A DNA stretch of 64,000 nucleotides from Ruegeria sp. Alg231-54 (GTDB lineage Bacteria; Pseudomonadota; Alphaproteobacteria; Rhodobacterales; Rhodobacteraceae). Below the pieces are notes generated by a model, which saw only the letters and a list, made by a program, of their open reading frames with translations, ran no database searches and was not told the origin of the DNA. The stretch spans positions 434,001 through 498,000 of the forward strand of contig NZ_FREZ01000001.1 of assembly GCF_900143525.1 (NCBI RefSeq), given 5' to 3'. Made by a program: the position numbers and the translations under genes. Position 1 is the first letter of the stretch. Each line of letters begins with the position of its first letter. Positions 1-9,832 of this stretch are shown here, in pieces.

Positions 1-1632
1 GTTCGGCCCTTGCACGTCGCGGACATTTTCAAGCGTCAATGTGAACTGCCCAACTTCAAACGGCTGACCGGGCTGCGCAACGCGGATATCTTCAACTTCC
101 CACGCGGTCAGACCGGCAATGGCAAAGATGGTCACGCCAAGCCCGGTATGAGCCACAGCTTTACCCCAGTCCGCGCCAGGTAAGCGGAACAGACGTTGGA
201 TACTGCCCTTGCGACCGGTGCGGCTCCACAAGTCCACAGCCGCACCTAAAGTGATCCAGGCCCCAAGAAACAGTCCGATTGGCCCAAGGGCGCTGCGCCC
301 AGTCTGCATAACCCAGACCAACAGGGCCAACGCGACCGACAAGATGAACACATAGCGCAGGGAATAGGCCGTCTTGCCCAATTTGCCCCGTTTCCATGGC
401 AACATGGACCCTATCGGCAAAGCAATTCCCAAGGCCACCATGAAGGGCGTGAAGGCCGCGTTGAAGAATGGCGCCCCGACCGAGAGCTTACGGTCGAACG
501 CCATCTCGGCAACCATCGGCCACATCGTTCCGAAGAATACCACGAAACAGCTGACCGCCAGCAGGATGTTGTTTAGAATCAACGCGCTTTCGCGGCTGAC
601 CACGCTGAACACACCCTTTGCCTCCATCGCTTGTGCGCGGGCCGCGAACAGGGTCAGTGCCCCACCGATGAAAAGCACCAGAATGATCAGGATAAAGACG
701 CCGCGTTCCGGGTCATTTGCAAAGGCATGCACAGAAGTCAGCAAGCCCGACCGCACGATGAATGTCCCGATCAGCGAAAAGCCAAATGCGATGATGGCCA
801 ACAGGATGGTCCAACTTTTCAACGCTTCGCGTTTTTCCACGACGATGGCGGAATGCAACAGGGCAGCGGCCAAAAGCCATGGCATGAACGAGGCGTTTTC
901 CACCGGGTCCCAGAACCAGAAACCACCCCAACCCAGCTCGTAATAGGCCCACCATGATCCCAGAGCGATGCCAATGGTCAGGAATATCCACGCGGCCAGG
1001 GTCCACGGACGCACCCAGCGGCCCCATGCGGCATCAACACGCCCTTCGATCAGGGCGGCCACAGCAAAACTGAATGCCATGCTAAGCCCCACATAACCCA
1101 GATACAGGAACGGCGGATGGAAGGCCAAGCCGGGATCCTGCAACAACGGGTTCAGGTCGCGACCGTCAAACGGGGCGACGATCAGCCGATCAAAGGGGTT
1201 CGAGGTGAACAGGATGAACGCAAAAAACGCCACCGCAATCATCGATTGAACCGACAGAACCCGCGCTTTCAATGTCGGTGGCAAGCCACCTCCGAAAAAC
1301 GCAGCCATCGCTCCGAACAATGACACGATAAGAACCCACAACAGCATCGAGCCCTCGTGGTTTCCCCACGTCCCGCTGATCTTGTACAGCATCGGCTTGG
1401 CCGAATGGCTGTTCTCGACGACCACACGCAGGGAAAAGTCCGAAGTCACGAACGCCCAGACCAAGGCTCCGAACGAGAAAGAAACCAGCAAGAACTGGAC
1501 GATTGCCGCGGGTTCCGCGACCCCCATCCAGCCGACCCAGCGTTTGGCTGCGCCGATCAAGGGAACGATCGACTGCACGATTGCGACGAGGAAGGCGAGG
1601 ATCAGGGCGAAATGGCCAAGTTCTGTAATCAT
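1..1632 (-). CDS. ccmF: Cytochrome c heme lyase subunit CcmF (3' end cut off by window)
   Basis: Integral membrane subunit of the heme ligation complex that joins heme to apocytochrome c on the periplasmic side (established for the family). The frame is open from the ATG at 1630-1632 to base 1, 544 codons of a protein that is usually about 650 residues, so the C-terminus lies outside the window. The translation begins MITELGHFALILAF and has many hydrophobic segments. It contains the tryptophan-rich heme-handling stretch WGGFWFWDPVEN. It is the last visible gene of a minus-strand series argC-ccmE-endolysin-holin-ccmF. The odd point is the lysis pair between ccmE and ccmF. Confidence 0.95.
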   Translation of the reverse strand, partial: MITELGHFALILAFLVAIVQSIVPLIGAAKRWVGWMGVAEPAAIVQFLLVSFSFGALVWAFVTSDFSLRVVVENSHSAKPMLYKISGTWGNHEGSMLLWVLIVSLFGAMAAFFGGGLPPTLKARVLSVQSMIAVAFFAFILFTSNPFDRLIVAPFDGRDLNPLLQDPGLAFHPPFLYLGYVGLSMAFSFAVAALIEGRVDAAWGRWVRPWTLAAWIFLTIGIALGSWWAYYELGWGGFWFWDPVENASFMPWLLAAALLHSAIVVEKREALKSWTILLAIIAFGFSLIGTFIVRSGLLTSVHAFANDPERGVFILIILVLFIGGALTLFAARAQAMEAKGVFSVVSRESALILNNILLAVSCFVVFFGTMWPMVAEMAFDRKLSVGAPFFNAAFTPFMVALGIALPIGSMLPWKRGKLGKTAYSLRYVFILSVALALLVWVMQTGRSALGPIGLFLGAWITLGAAVDLWSRTGRKGSIQRLFRLPGADWGKAVAHTGLGVTIFAIAGLTAWEVEDIRVAQPGQPFEVGQFTLTLENVRDVQGPN

Positions 1633-1706
1633 GCCCCGGATATAATCCTGTTGCGTGACAAGCACCAATCACTTTCGCCCTCTTGCCGCGAACATAGTGT
1701 CGCGGG

Positions 1707-2285
1707 TCAGCCGGCCCTTTTGCGCCGCCATGTCTCTAACGCAGGGTTTTCGTCGGATTTTATTGTGTCTGCTGTCAGTGCCGCGTCCGGGCCGGGTTTG
1801 GCCACACCCACGCTGTCGCTACGCATCGCCGCCAGCGCCTTTAGGTTCCCAACCACTTGCGGAGTGCGCATCATAGTGGCGGAAATTTCGCGTTGCAATT
1901 CTTGCACCTTGGCCTGATGCCGCGCGCCGAAATAAAAGGACACAATCACCCCCAGCAACCACCACAACGGCTCGGGTACTAGGGCGATCCCCTGCATACG
2001 CGCCGAAAACCAGACCGGATCGACCATGGCTGCCACGAAAAGACCAAGCGTTCCCAGTGCCATCGCGGGCCTGGGCAGGCGGTTAAGACCGTCGATAAAC
2101 CGATCAAACGGAGCTTTTCCAGCGCCATGGAATTCTGCCGCGAACTGACTGACGGCCTGTTGTCGGACCTGCAAACCCCTCTCGGCGCCGCTTTCGGCAT
2201 TTTCCCGAAAGACTTCGACAGTTTCGCGTATGATGTTGCGCTCGTTTCCAAACAGAAAACCCAAAATGCCCGAGATCAATCCCAT
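1707..2285 (-). CDS. GTA/phage-type holin family protein (three-TM type)
   Basis: A 192-residue protein that looks like the GTA_holin_3TM family (recognition from memory of the family). An amphipathic N-terminal part of about 70 residues is followed by hydrophobic segments at about 74-92 and 104-122 around a short loop, then a charged tail. Holins permeabilise the inner membrane so that an endolysin can reach peptidoglycan. Its ATG (2283-2285) lies 10 bases inside the end of the upstream endolysin gene, which suggests translational coupling. No structural phage genes are nearby, which fits a gene transfer agent lysis cassette better than a prophage. Confidence 0.8.
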   Translation of the reverse strand: MGLISGILGFLFGNERNIIRETVEVFRENAESGAERGLQVRQQAVSQFAAEFHGAGKAPFDRFIDGLNRLPRPAMALGTLGLFVAAMVDPVWFSARMQGIALVPEPLWWLLGVIVSFYFGARHQAKVQELQREISATMMRTPQVVGNLKALAAMRSDSVGVAKPGPDAALTADTIKSDENPALETWRRKRAG

Positions 2286-2887
2286 CGTGAAACCCTCTTT
2301 TGGAACTCTGCATCCGTCAGATGATAGGAGGGCGAAACAAACTCTTCCGCTCGTCGGATCCAGCCCCCTTTACCGCCCGCCCTGCTACGCGCGTATTTGC
2401 GGGACGCGGGCCTTCGGTCCGCGAGACGGAAATAATAGTTGCGGCGCGCGACCCCATAGGCATCTGCGAACGTTACCGGGTCGGGCTTGGCCGCGCTTTG
2501 GCATGCCCGAGCTGTCTGTGGCCCGACAACACCGTCAACGACTACGTCGAATCCCATTTCGCACAACAATCGCTGCAGATTGCGGACTGCCTGCGCACCG
2601 GCATTGACGTACATGTCAAAAACCGAGGGTTGGACCACCTGGGGCAACAGTCTCAGGCGCGGAAGCTCAAAATAATGTCGGACGAAAATATCAATGGCCT
2701 GCGCTTTGGTGAGCCTTCGCACATCCGCTTGGTCCACCACCCCATCACTAGACAAATCCAGACCCAGACGCCGCATGGTATGAACGGTCACACCATAGTT
2801 CCTTGCGCCGCTTGGATCATCCGGGTCATCTACGAACCCGACCTCTCGCCCTACGATCTCAGTCGCAATTTGCCGAACCGTTTGCAT
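2276..2887 (-). CDS. GTA/phage-type endolysin, GH108 N-acetylmuramidase
   Basis: A 203-residue peptidoglycan hydrolase. The N-terminus has the GH108 pattern: E15 followed by VGFVDDPDDPSGARNYGVT, equivalent to the ExGYxxDPxDPGGxTxxGIT signature, with E15 as the likely catalytic acid. The second half (about 105-180) resembles the peptidoglycan-binding domain that accompanies GH108 and includes a DGVVGPQT motif. A GGAGGG ribosome site precedes the ATG. The gene overlaps the holin gene by 10 bases. Paired GH108 endolysin and three-TM holin genes located apart from the structural cluster are known for the Rhodobacter gene transfer agent. Assignment to a GTA here is inference. Confidence 0.85.
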   Translation of the reverse strand: MQTVRQIATEIVGREVGFVDDPDDPSGARNYGVTVHTMRRLGLDLSSDGVVDQADVRRLTKAQAIDIFVRHYFELPRLRLLPQVVQPSVFDMYVNAGAQAVRNLQRLLCEMGFDVVVDGVVGPQTARACQSAAKPDPVTFADAYGVARRNYYFRLADRRPASRKYARSRAGGKGGWIRRAEEFVSPSYHLTDAEFQKRVSRWD

Positions 2888-2951
2888 CGCACCCTCCGCC
2901 TTTGATTGCGCAAAGGCTCGGGCAAATTAGTTAACCCGTGGCAATGAAAAT

Positions 2952-2982
2952 GGGCGCTGTGTGCCATGTGCACGCAACGCCC
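2952..2982 (-). terminator. Possible terminator between ccmE and the lysis pair
   Basis: A hairpin with outer stem GGGCG/CGCCC and an inner stem of about seven pairs sits between ccmE and the endolysin gene. In the minus direction it is followed by ATTTTCATT. It may end argC-ccmE transcription and so give the lysis pair its own expression unit. The T tract is interrupted, so this is tentative. Confidence 0.45.
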
Positions 2983-3010
2983 CTGTTTGAAGTTAGGTAT
3001 CGGTCCCGGA

Positions 3011-3457
3011 TCAGCCTCCGTCGACCTCTTTGTAGACGCCCTGTTCTTTCAGGGCATCAACGACCTCTTTCGGCATGTAGGTTTCATCGTGTTTGGCAAG
3101 AATTTCAGTGGCTTCGAAAACGCCATTTACGTAAGATCCGGTGCCGATCATTCCCTGATTTTCTGTGAACAGGTCCGGCAGAACGCCGGTAAAAGCTACG
3201 GGAACACTATCGCCACCATCGGTCACGACGAAGCGTACCGTCTTGCCCTGCCCCCGCACTATCGAGCCTTCTTCGACCAGCCCGCCAATCCGAAATACTT
3301 CGGTCGGTTTAGGGGGCTCGGCGATCACTTGGCTGGGTGAACGGAAGAAATTGATGCCGTCCCGCATGGCATACCCAATCAACGCCGTCGACAGCGCCAA
3401 AGCGACAGCTGCCAGCACAATAACCTGAATTCTACGACGTTTCTTGAGCGTTTTCAT
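3011..3457 (-). CDS. ccmE: Cytochrome c maturation heme chaperone CcmE
   Basis: Membrane-anchored periplasmic heme chaperone, 148 residues, which binds heme covalently and passes it to CcmF. The sequence shows a basic N-terminus (MKTLKKRRR), one membrane anchor at about 11-30, then an OB-fold domain. The heme-binding histidine is H123 in LAKHDETYMP, with the conserved tyrosine Y127. The gene starts 7 bases after argC stops, so the two are probably co-transcribed. The usual next gene, ccmF, is displaced by the endolysin and holin genes. Confidence 0.96.
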   Translation of the reverse strand: MKTLKKRRRIQVIVLAAVALALSTALIGYAMRDGINFFRSPSQVIAEPPKPTEVFRIGGLVEEGSIVRGQGKTVRFVVTDGGDSVPVAFTGVLPDLFTENQGMIGTGSYVNGVFEATEILAKHDETYMPKEVVDALKEQGVYKEVDGG

Positions 3458-3464
3458 ACCGTCC

Positions 3465-4493
3465 TCACGGGAACAAGGGGGCCATCATCAGACCCCGGGT
3501 TTCATCCTCACCTAACATCAGGTTGGCGTTCTGCAAGGCTTGCCCGCTGCTACCTTTTGTCAGGTTATCCAGCGCGCCGATCACGATGGCCCGGCGTTCT
3601 ATCCGGTCTGCCACCACACCGATATGGCAGAAGTTCGATCCCCGCACATGGTGGGTCGAGGGTGCCTCGCCAAAGGGCAGCATCTGGATAAAGGGTTCGT
3701 CTAGGTAAGCCTTTGCCAGCGCCTCATATACGCTGCTCGGATCACCCTTGACATAAGTCGTTGCCAGAATACCCCGGTTGGCCGGGATCAGGTGTGGTGT
3801 GAATTGCACATGAACAGTCCGCCCGGCCAGAGCCGAGAATTCCTGATCAAACTCACCCAGATGGCGATGCGTGCCGCCAATCGCATAGGCGTTGTAACCT
3901 TCGCTAAGCTCTGCATGCAGCAGATTTTCCTTCAGCGACCGCCCTGCCCCGGACACAGCGCATTTCAGATCCAACACGATATCGTCCAGATCAATGACGC
4001 CGGCCGAAATCAGTGGGCGCAGCACGTACTGACCAGTCGCCGCATTGCAGCCGGTTCCGGCCACAAGGCGCGCATTGCGGATCTCATCGCGATAGAACTC
4101 GGTCAGGCCATAGACCGCCTCTTCCTGCTGCTCCATTGCCACATGCGGGTTTCCGTACCACTTCTCGTACTCTTCGGGGTCGCGCAGCCTGAAATCCGCG
4201 GACAGATCGACGATCTTTAGGGTTTTGGGCAAGTCCCGAATGACCTCTTGGCTGGTTTTATGCGGCAGCGCGCAAAAACACAGGTCGACTTGCGAGAAAT
4301 CGATCTCGGAAATTTTACACAGATCTGGCAAGTCCATGTGCCGCAGATGCGGAAAGACCTGCGCCATCGACTGACCAGCCTTTCGCTCGGCGGCCAGCGC
4401 GACGATGTCCATATTCGGGTGTTCGGCGATCAGCCGCACCAGTTCAGCGCCGGTATAACCAGATGCGCCCAGAATTGCGATTCTATGGGTCAT
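3465..4493 (-). CDS. argC: N-acetyl-gamma-glutamyl-phosphate reductase
   Basis: Third step of arginine synthesis: NADPH-dependent reduction of N-acetylglutamyl phosphate to the semialdehyde. Length 342 residues, normal for the type 1 enzyme. The N-terminal dinucleotide-binding motif is [13 protein letters not shown]. The catalytic cysteine is C149 in [11 protein letters not shown]. Downstream ccmE follows by 7 bases. No other arginine genes are in the window. The ATG is the first in frame, with a 94-base gap upstream to murI. Confidence 0.96.
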   Translation of the reverse strand: MTHRIAILGASGYTGAELVRLIAEHPNMDIVALAAERKAGQSMAQVFPHLRHMDLPDLCKISEIDFSQVDLCFCALPHKTSQEVIRDLPKTLKIVDLSADFRLRDPEEYEKWYGNPHVAMEQQEEAVYGLTEFYRDEIRNARLVAGTGCNAATGQYVLRPLISAGVIDLDDIVLDLKCAVSGAGRSLKENLLHAELSEGYNAYAIGGTHRHLGEFDQEFSALAGRTVHVQFTPHLIPANRGILATTYVKGDPSSVYEALAKAYLDEPFIQMLPFGEAPSTHHVRGSNFCHIGVVADRIERRAIVIGALDNLTKGSSGQALQNANLMLGEDETRGLMMAPLFP

Positions 4494-4587
4494 GTGAGAC
4501 CTCTTGTTTCAGTGTGTCACAGGATACGATCGCCGGTGTGACGGTCGTTGAACTACGGGATCAAACAGGTTGCGTCCTTGACCTAAG

Positions 4588-5397
4588 TCAGGCGGCGTCG
4601 AAGGTGATTTTTCGTCGGAGGAATTGCGTCGCCCTGTCACTGACAAACGCGGGCTTGCCGGTGGTCAGAAAGCCGCCGTCGCCGTCACCCTGCATTCTCG
4701 GATGCCGTTGCAAGTAATCCGCCAGGCTTTCGGCGACCAAATCACCCTGACTGTACACCTGAACATCCGGCCCAAGGGCTCGTTGGAAGGTTTCGGCCAT
4801 CAGCGGGTAATGGGTGCAACCCAGAATCGCCGCCTGCGGCTCGGGCATCTTGCGTTTCAGCGCATCTACATGCGACCGCACCAGCGCTTCGGCCAGGATC
4901 ATGTCACCGTCTTCGATGGCGTCCACGACACCTCCACAGGCCTGCGCCTCGACATCTACACCGATGGCTCGAAATGCCAATTCCCGCTGAAAGGCCCGAC
5001 TGGACACTGTGGCAGGCGTTGCGAACAGGGCCACGTGTTTGACGGCGACTTCCCGCGGCGGGCTGTTATCGCCCCATTGACGTTCCGTCAGCGCCTCTAT
5101 CAGCGGCACAAACACACCAAGCACGCGCTTGCCCTCGGGCACACCTTCTTCCTGCATCCGGCGCAATGCAGCCGCACTTGCAGTATTACAGGCCAGAATC
5201 ACCAGATCACAGCCCCGGTTCCACAGATCGTTTACAGCCTTGCGTGTCAGGCCATAGATGTTTTCGGCGTCCCGCACCCCATAGGGCGCGTGTGCGCTGT
5301 CCGCGAAATACAGAAAATCCACGTCCGGCAGACGTTTCTGCGCGGCGTTCAAGACGGTCAGACCGCCCAACCCGGAATCAAAGATGCCTACTGCCAT
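4588..5397 (-). CDS. murI: Glutamate racemase
   Basis: Makes D-glutamate for peptidoglycan. Length 269 residues. The start [16 protein letters not shown] is the family signature. The two catalytic cysteines are C70 in ACNTAS and C194 in ILGCTHYPL. The gene lies 8 bases downstream of the acyltransferase stop and in the same direction, so the two probably share a transcript. Confidence 0.96.
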   Translation of the reverse strand: MAVGIFDSGLGGLTVLNAAQKRLPDVDFLYFADSAHAPYGVRDAENIYGLTRKAVNDLWNRGCDLVILACNTASAAALRRMQEEGVPEGKRVLGVFVPLIEALTERQWGDNSPPREVAVKHVALFATPATVSSRAFQRELAFRAIGVDVEAQACGGVVDAIEDGDMILAEALVRSHVDALKRKMPEPQAAILGCTHYPLMAETFQRALGPDVQVYSQGDLVAESLADYLQRHPRMQGDGDGGFLTTGKPAFVSDRATQFLRRKITFDAA

Positions 5398-5405
5398 TTA
5401 CTCCT

Positions 5406-6284
5406 TCAGGCGCGATGCCGTTCCTCAAATTCATAGCCGTAGTCATAGGACTTCAGCGGCTTTGGGGACAGCTCATACGTGGCTTTGCGCAAGAAATCCA
5501 TCATCTTGCGTTTGTCGGTGGCTAACGGGTCCAAAACGTCGCGGGAAATCGGCTCTCCGATGACCACTTTAACCGGCGTATCGACGCGTTTCTTGAACTC
5601 TTTGATCAGCAGTCCCATACGCAAAGTGTTGTGCAGATGGCTGGCAATCTGGAACAGGCGCGAGGTGTGACCGTCAAAGAAAACGGGCACTACGGCAGCC
5701 TCAGATTTGGCCACCATTCTTGCAGTAAACCCACGCCACCCCGGATCCATCGGATGGGAGAACGGCTTTAGACCCGTGCTGACCGTTCCACCCGGAAAAA
5801 TTCCTATTGCACCGCCATTTCCAAGATAGTTCAGCGCGGTTTTCCGGGTTTCAATATTCTGCTTCATCGCCTCTTTCGTTTCTTCAAACGATATCGGCAA
5901 GACAATGTTGTCCAAGTCTTCAGCCTTGCGAAACACATGGTTTGCCAGAATGCGAAAATCGCCGCGCGTTTCGGACAAAATGTGACCCATCATCATTCCG
6001 TCCAAAATGCCATACGGGTGGTTGGCAATCAGGATCAGCGGCCCGGTTCGGGGGATGTTCGACAACGACCCGCCGACCACATCCAGCGAAAGCCCGTACC
6101 TCTCAACCATGACCGACCAGAAATCACGCCCGTCGGCCACCACTTTTTCATACCCATCTGCACGCTTGATCAGGCGCATGCGGCCCGTTGTGTTCTCCAT
6201 CAACTTAATGACCATACGCCCGCCTTTGGTTTCGGCGGAATAGGCATAAGAGATGTCACGAGCAACATGGCGGCGCGAGGGCAT
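5406..6284 (-). CDS. Lysophospholipid acyltransferase family protein (PlsC-like)
   Basis: Probable 1-acyl-glycerophosphate or related lysolipid acyltransferase, 292 residues from the chosen start. The HX4D catalytic box appears as NHPYGILD, and a later FPGGTVST corresponds to the FPEGTRS substrate box. I chose the ATG at 6284 (MPSRRHVARDISYAYSAE) because CGGAG lies seven bases upstream. An upstream in-frame start would run through a 30-bp inverted repeat that looks regulatory. murI follows by 8 bases. The substrate cannot be told from sequence. Confidence 0.85.
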   Translation of the reverse strand: MPSRRHVARDISYAYSAETKGGRMVIKLMENTTGRMRLIKRADGYEKVVADGRDFWSVMVERYGLSLDVVGGSLSNIPRTGPLILIANHPYGILDGMMMGHILSETRGDFRILANHVFRKAEDLDNIVLPISFEETKEAMKQNIETRKTALNYLGNGGAIGIFPGGTVSTGLKPFSHPMDPGWRGFTARMVAKSEAAVVPVFFDGHTSRLFQIASHLHNTLRMGLLIKEFKKRVDTPVKVVIGEPISRDVLDPLATDKRKMMDFLRKATYELSPKPLKSYDYGYEFEERHRA

Positions 6285-6296
6285 TTCGAACTCCGA

Positions 6297-6326
6297 TACT
6301 TGGCACCTGCTAGATAGTGCCAAGTA
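6297..6326. promoter_or_regulatory. Perfect 10-bp inverted repeat in the acyltransferase leader
   Basis: TACTTGGCAC, a 10-base spacer, and GTGCCAAGTA form a perfect inverted repeat with half-site centres 20 bp apart, about two helical turns. It lies 13 to 42 bases upstream of the acyltransferase ATG at 6284 and there is no T tract, so an operator is more likely than a terminator. The cognate regulator is unknown. Confidence 0.55.
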
Positions 6327-6364
6327 ACAATTTTGCCTAGCTATCGTGACAGGCTTGTGACGGA

Positions 6365-9300
6365 TTATTCAGCGGCGGCTTGTATTTCAGGACCGCCATT
6401 TCGAATGGTCGCCAACAGTTCTTCGCGCCTTTTTGCGGCCTTAGCCTCGTTTTCAAGTAGAACCGGGCCAAAGCCCTTAATCTCAAGCGGCAGCTTGGCC
6501 AAAGCGACAACCGCATCGTGAGCTTGTGGTGTAACCAAGGGCGTTATCTCTTTGAGATCATGTTCATATTGCCGGATCAAGGCGCGCTCCATCCGTCGCT
6601 CGGTGCTGTAGCCAAAGATGTCCAGAGGAGTACCACGCAGGCCTTTCAACCAGGAAAGCAGCTTCAACGGACCCAACATCCACTCTCCGAATGCGCGCTT
6701 GCGTGGCCGGCCTTCTGCGTCTTTTCCACCCAATATCGGTGGCGCAAGGTGCAGGGTCATTTTGAAGTCGCCGTCAAACTCGGCCGCAGCCTGTTCGCGA
6801 CTACGCAGCAGCAGACGCGCAACTTCGTATTCGTCCTTGTAGGACAACAGCTTATGATACCCTCTTGCGACGGCCTCTTTGACGGATTCATCCTCGAAGC
6901 TATCGACAAGCTTACGATAACGTTTTGCCAGACGGGCGCCTTGGTAGTCGGTCAGGTGCTGCGCACGGAAATCAATCAGCTGTTCTAAAGTTTTTGGCAG
7001 CTCAGTCACCTGAGGGTTCAAAATCGCGGTGACGTCCTGCGGATGCAGAACGGCCCAACGGCCGATATCAAAGGCGCGTTTGTTGCGCTCAACCGCGGTC
7101 CCGTTCAACTCGATCGCCTGTAACATCGCTTCATGGCTAATCGGTAATAGGCCACGTTGCCAGGCCGCTCCCAAGACCATCATGTTCGAATAGATCGAGT
7201 CGCCCATAACCGCGCGCGCCAGATCAGTGGCGTCAAATAGCGACAGGCCCTCTTTCAGCCGCGCTTGCAGCGCAAGCTCTAGTCGATCGCCGGGGATCTG
7301 AAAGTTTGTGTCGCGGGTAAAGTCGCCCGTGACGGTTTCATGGCTGTTAACCACGGCACCGGTTTGACCCGTGCGGGTCAGACCCAGGGTTTTGGCCCCA
7401 GCGGACACAACAAGGTCGCCCCCGATCAGCGCATGCGCCTCGCCGGTAGCCACACGAATGGCGCTGATATCTTCGGGTCGGTTGGCCAGACGGCAGTGGA
7501 TGTGCACTGCGCCACCTTTTTGGGCCAGACCCGCCATCTCCATCATCCCGGCGCCCTTGCCGTCGATCTGAGCCGCTTGCGCCATCACAGCGCCCAGAGT
7601 GACCACTCCGGTCCCGCCAATACCGGTAATAACCACGTTATGTGTACCGTTGATCGTCGGCAGAACGGGCATCGGCAAGTCCGGCAAATCGATCTCGGTC
7701 GTGGCTTCCTTGCGGATCTTTGCCCCTTCCAACGTCACGAAAGACGGGCAAAATCCTTTCAGACAAGAGAAATCCTTGTTGCAGCTGGACTGGTCGATAG
7801 CGCGCTTACGCCCAAGTTCGGTCTTTTTCGGAACGATCGAGACACAGTTCGACTGCACGCCGCAATCCCCGCATCCTTCGCAGATGTCCGAGTTGATGAA
7901 CACGCGCTTGTCCGGGTCGGGGAAAGTGCCCCGTTTGCGACGACGACGCTTTTCTGCCGCACAGGTCTGAACATAGACGATGACCGAAACACCTTCAATC
8001 TCGCGGAATTTCTTCTGCACGTTCATCAGTTCGGCGCGTTCAAAGGTTTCCACGCCCGACGGCATCGCCTTGAAGTTCACATCTTCTTTTTCGTCGTAGA
8101 CCACCGCAACGTGCTGAACGCCCATGGCCTTGACCTCGGCCACGATCCGCTCTGCGCTTAGGTCTCCTTCGTTGTCCTGTCCGCCCGTCATGGCGACGGC
8201 ATCATTGAACAGGATTTTGAAGGTGATGTTGGCGCCTGCCGACAGCGCCGCTCGGATCGATTGAACGCCCGAGTGGTTGTATGTACCGTCGCCCAGGTTC
8301 TGAAACACGTGATTGGTCGTCGAGAACGGCGCTTCGCCGATCCAGTTTGCACCTTCTCCGCCCATCTGGGTGAACCCGGTGGTTTCCCGATCCATCCACT
8401 GCACCATGTAGTGACAGCCGATCCCCGCATAGGCCCGGCTGCCGTCGGGCAGTTTGGTCGAACTGTTATGCGGGCAGCCTGAACAGAAATACGGCAAACG
8501 CGTTGCAATCTCTTCTGCATTATCCGCCCGGCGCGCCTCGGAAAGGTTGGCCATCCCGGCGCGCACCCCGTCCGTATCGCGCCCTTCCTCGATCAGGATA
8601 TCGCCCAGTTTTTCGGCGATCATGATCGGGTCCAGTGCGCCGCGTGTCGGGAACAGCTCTTCCCGATGCAAGGTCCCGGCCCCGCCCTTGTACCAGCCGT
8701 AGACGCGACGCCCGCGGCGGTCGTCAAAGATGGCTTCTTTGACCTGAACCTCGATCAGCTTTCGTTTTTCTTCAACGATTACAATCAGGTCCAGACCCTC
8801 GGCCCAGTCATGAAACCCTGCCATATCCAGCGGGAATGTCTGACCAATCTTGTAAGTCGTAATGCCCAGGCGCTCGGCCTCGGCCTCATCGATATTCAGC
8901 AGTGACATGGCGTGCGTCAGGTCCAGCCAGTTCTTGCCGGCCGCTACAAACCCGATTTTCGCACCCGGCTTGCCCCATACGCGCTTGTCCATCTTGTTGG
9001 CACGCGAGAATGTCTCGGCCGCGAACCGCTTATAGTCGATGACCCGTGCTTCCTGCAGGTGCGGTGTATCACCCAACCGAATGTTCAAACCGCCTTCGGG
9101 CATGTCGAATTCGGGAACCACAACATTCATGCGATCCGGGCTGCCATCCACGACCGAAGTAACCTCGATCGTGTCTTTCATCGTCTTCAGGCCGACCCAG
9201 ACGCCTGCAAACCGGCTGAGGGCGAACCCGTAGATGCCATAGTCCAAGATTTCCTGCACACCAGCGGGGCTAACCACGGGCATATACATGTCGACCAAAG

Positions 9301-9784
9301 ACCACTCGGACTGATGCAAAACGGTCGAGCTTTCGCCGGTATGGTCATCGCCCATTGCCATCAGAACGCCGCCATGTTTGGCGGTCCCAGCCATGTTCGC
9401 GTGACGCATCACGTCGCCGGAACGGTCCACGCCCGGCCCCTTGCCGTACCAAAGTCCAAAGACTCCGTCGAACTTGCCGTCGCCGCGCAACCCGGCCTGT
9501 TGACTGCCCCACAATGCCGTGGCGGCCAGATCTTCGTTCAGCCCGAACTGAAAGGTCACATCGCTTTCAGCCAGATGTTTCTGGGCTCGCATCATCTGTT
9601 GATCTACAGCCCCAAGGGGCGAGCCGCGGTATCCGGTCACAAGACCCGCAGTATTCAGACCCGCCTCATTGTCCCGTGCCTTTTGCATCAGCATAAGACG
9701 CACCAGCGCCTGTGTGCCGTTCAAAAGAACGGGGTTTTTCTCAAGATCGAACCGGTCGTTTAGCGATATTTGTGGCTGACTCAT
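6365..9784 (-). CDS. Indolepyruvate ferredoxin oxidoreductase, fused subunits
   Basis: Oxidative decarboxylation of aryl-2-oxoacids such as indolepyruvate to the acyl-CoA, a step in aromatic amino acid catabolism (family knowledge). The 1139-residue chain joins the alpha (TPP-binding) and beta (2-oxoacid oxidoreductase gamma-type, with VVITGIGGTGVVTLG) parts of the archaeal enzyme. Two Fe-S cysteine groups are visible at about residues 630-680: CEGCGDCGVQSNC and CNKDFSCLKGFC. It is divergent from a LysR gene, with a LysR-type box in between, so it may be that regulator's target. Confidence 0.93.
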   Translation of the reverse strand: MSQPQISLNDRFDLEKNPVLLNGTQALVRLMLMQKARDNEAGLNTAGLVTGYRGSPLGAVDQQMMRAQKHLAESDVTFQFGLNEDLAATALWGSQQAGLRGDGKFDGVFGLWYGKGPGVDRSGDVMRHANMAGTAKHGGVLMAMGDDHTGESSTVLHQSEWSLVDMYMPVVSPAGVQEILDYGIYGFALSRFAGVWVGLKTMKDTIEVTSVVDGSPDRMNVVVPEFDMPEGGLNIRLGDTPHLQEARVIDYKRFAAETFSRANKMDKRVWGKPGAKIGFVAAGKNWLDLTHAMSLLNIDEAEAERLGITTYKIGQTFPLDMAGFHDWAEGLDLIVIVEEKRKLIEVQVKEAIFDDRRGRRVYGWYKGGAGTLHREELFPTRGALDPIMIAEKLGDILIEEGRDTDGVRAGMANLSEARRADNAEEIATRLPYFCSGCPHNSSTKLPDGSRAYAGIGCHYMVQWMDRETTGFTQMGGEGANWIGEAPFSTTNHVFQNLGDGTYNHSGVQSIRAALSAGANITFKILFNDAVAMTGGQDNEGDLSAERIVAEVKAMGVQHVAVVYDEKEDVNFKAMPSGVETFERAELMNVQKKFREIEGVSVIVYVQTCAAEKRRRRKRGTFPDPDKRVFINSDICEGCGDCGVQSNCVSIVPKKTELGRKRAIDQSSCNKDFSCLKGFCPSFVTLEGAKIRKEATTEIDLPDLPMPVLPTINGTHNVVITGIGGTGVVTLGAVMAQAAQIDGKGAGMMEMAGLAQKGGAVHIHCRLANRPEDISAIRVATGEAHALIGGDLVVSAGAKTLGLTRTGQTGAVVNSHETVTGDFTRDTNFQIPGDRLELALQARLKEGLSLFDATDLARAVMGDSIYSNMMVLGAAWQRGLLPISHEAMLQAIELNGTAVERNKRAFDIGRWAVLHPQDVTAILNPQVTELPKTLEQLIDFRAQHLTDYQGARLAKRYRKLVDSFEDESVKEAVARGYHKLLSYKDEYEVARLLLRSREQAAAEFDGDFKMTLHLAPPILGGKDAEGRPRKRAFGEWMLGPLKLLSWLKGLRGTPLDIFGYSTERRMERALIRQYEHDLKEITPLVTPQAHDAVVALAKLPLEIKGFGPVLLENEAKAAKRREELLATIRNGGPEIQAAAE

Positions 9785-9832
9785 CGGACGCCTCCCCTCG
9801 TCAGATCAGTGTGCTTCATTCATACGCATTTT

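Noticed and set aside
1707-2887. Prophage remnant
   Set aside because: Only a lysis pair is present; no integrase, capsid, tail or attachment repeats were seen in the window.
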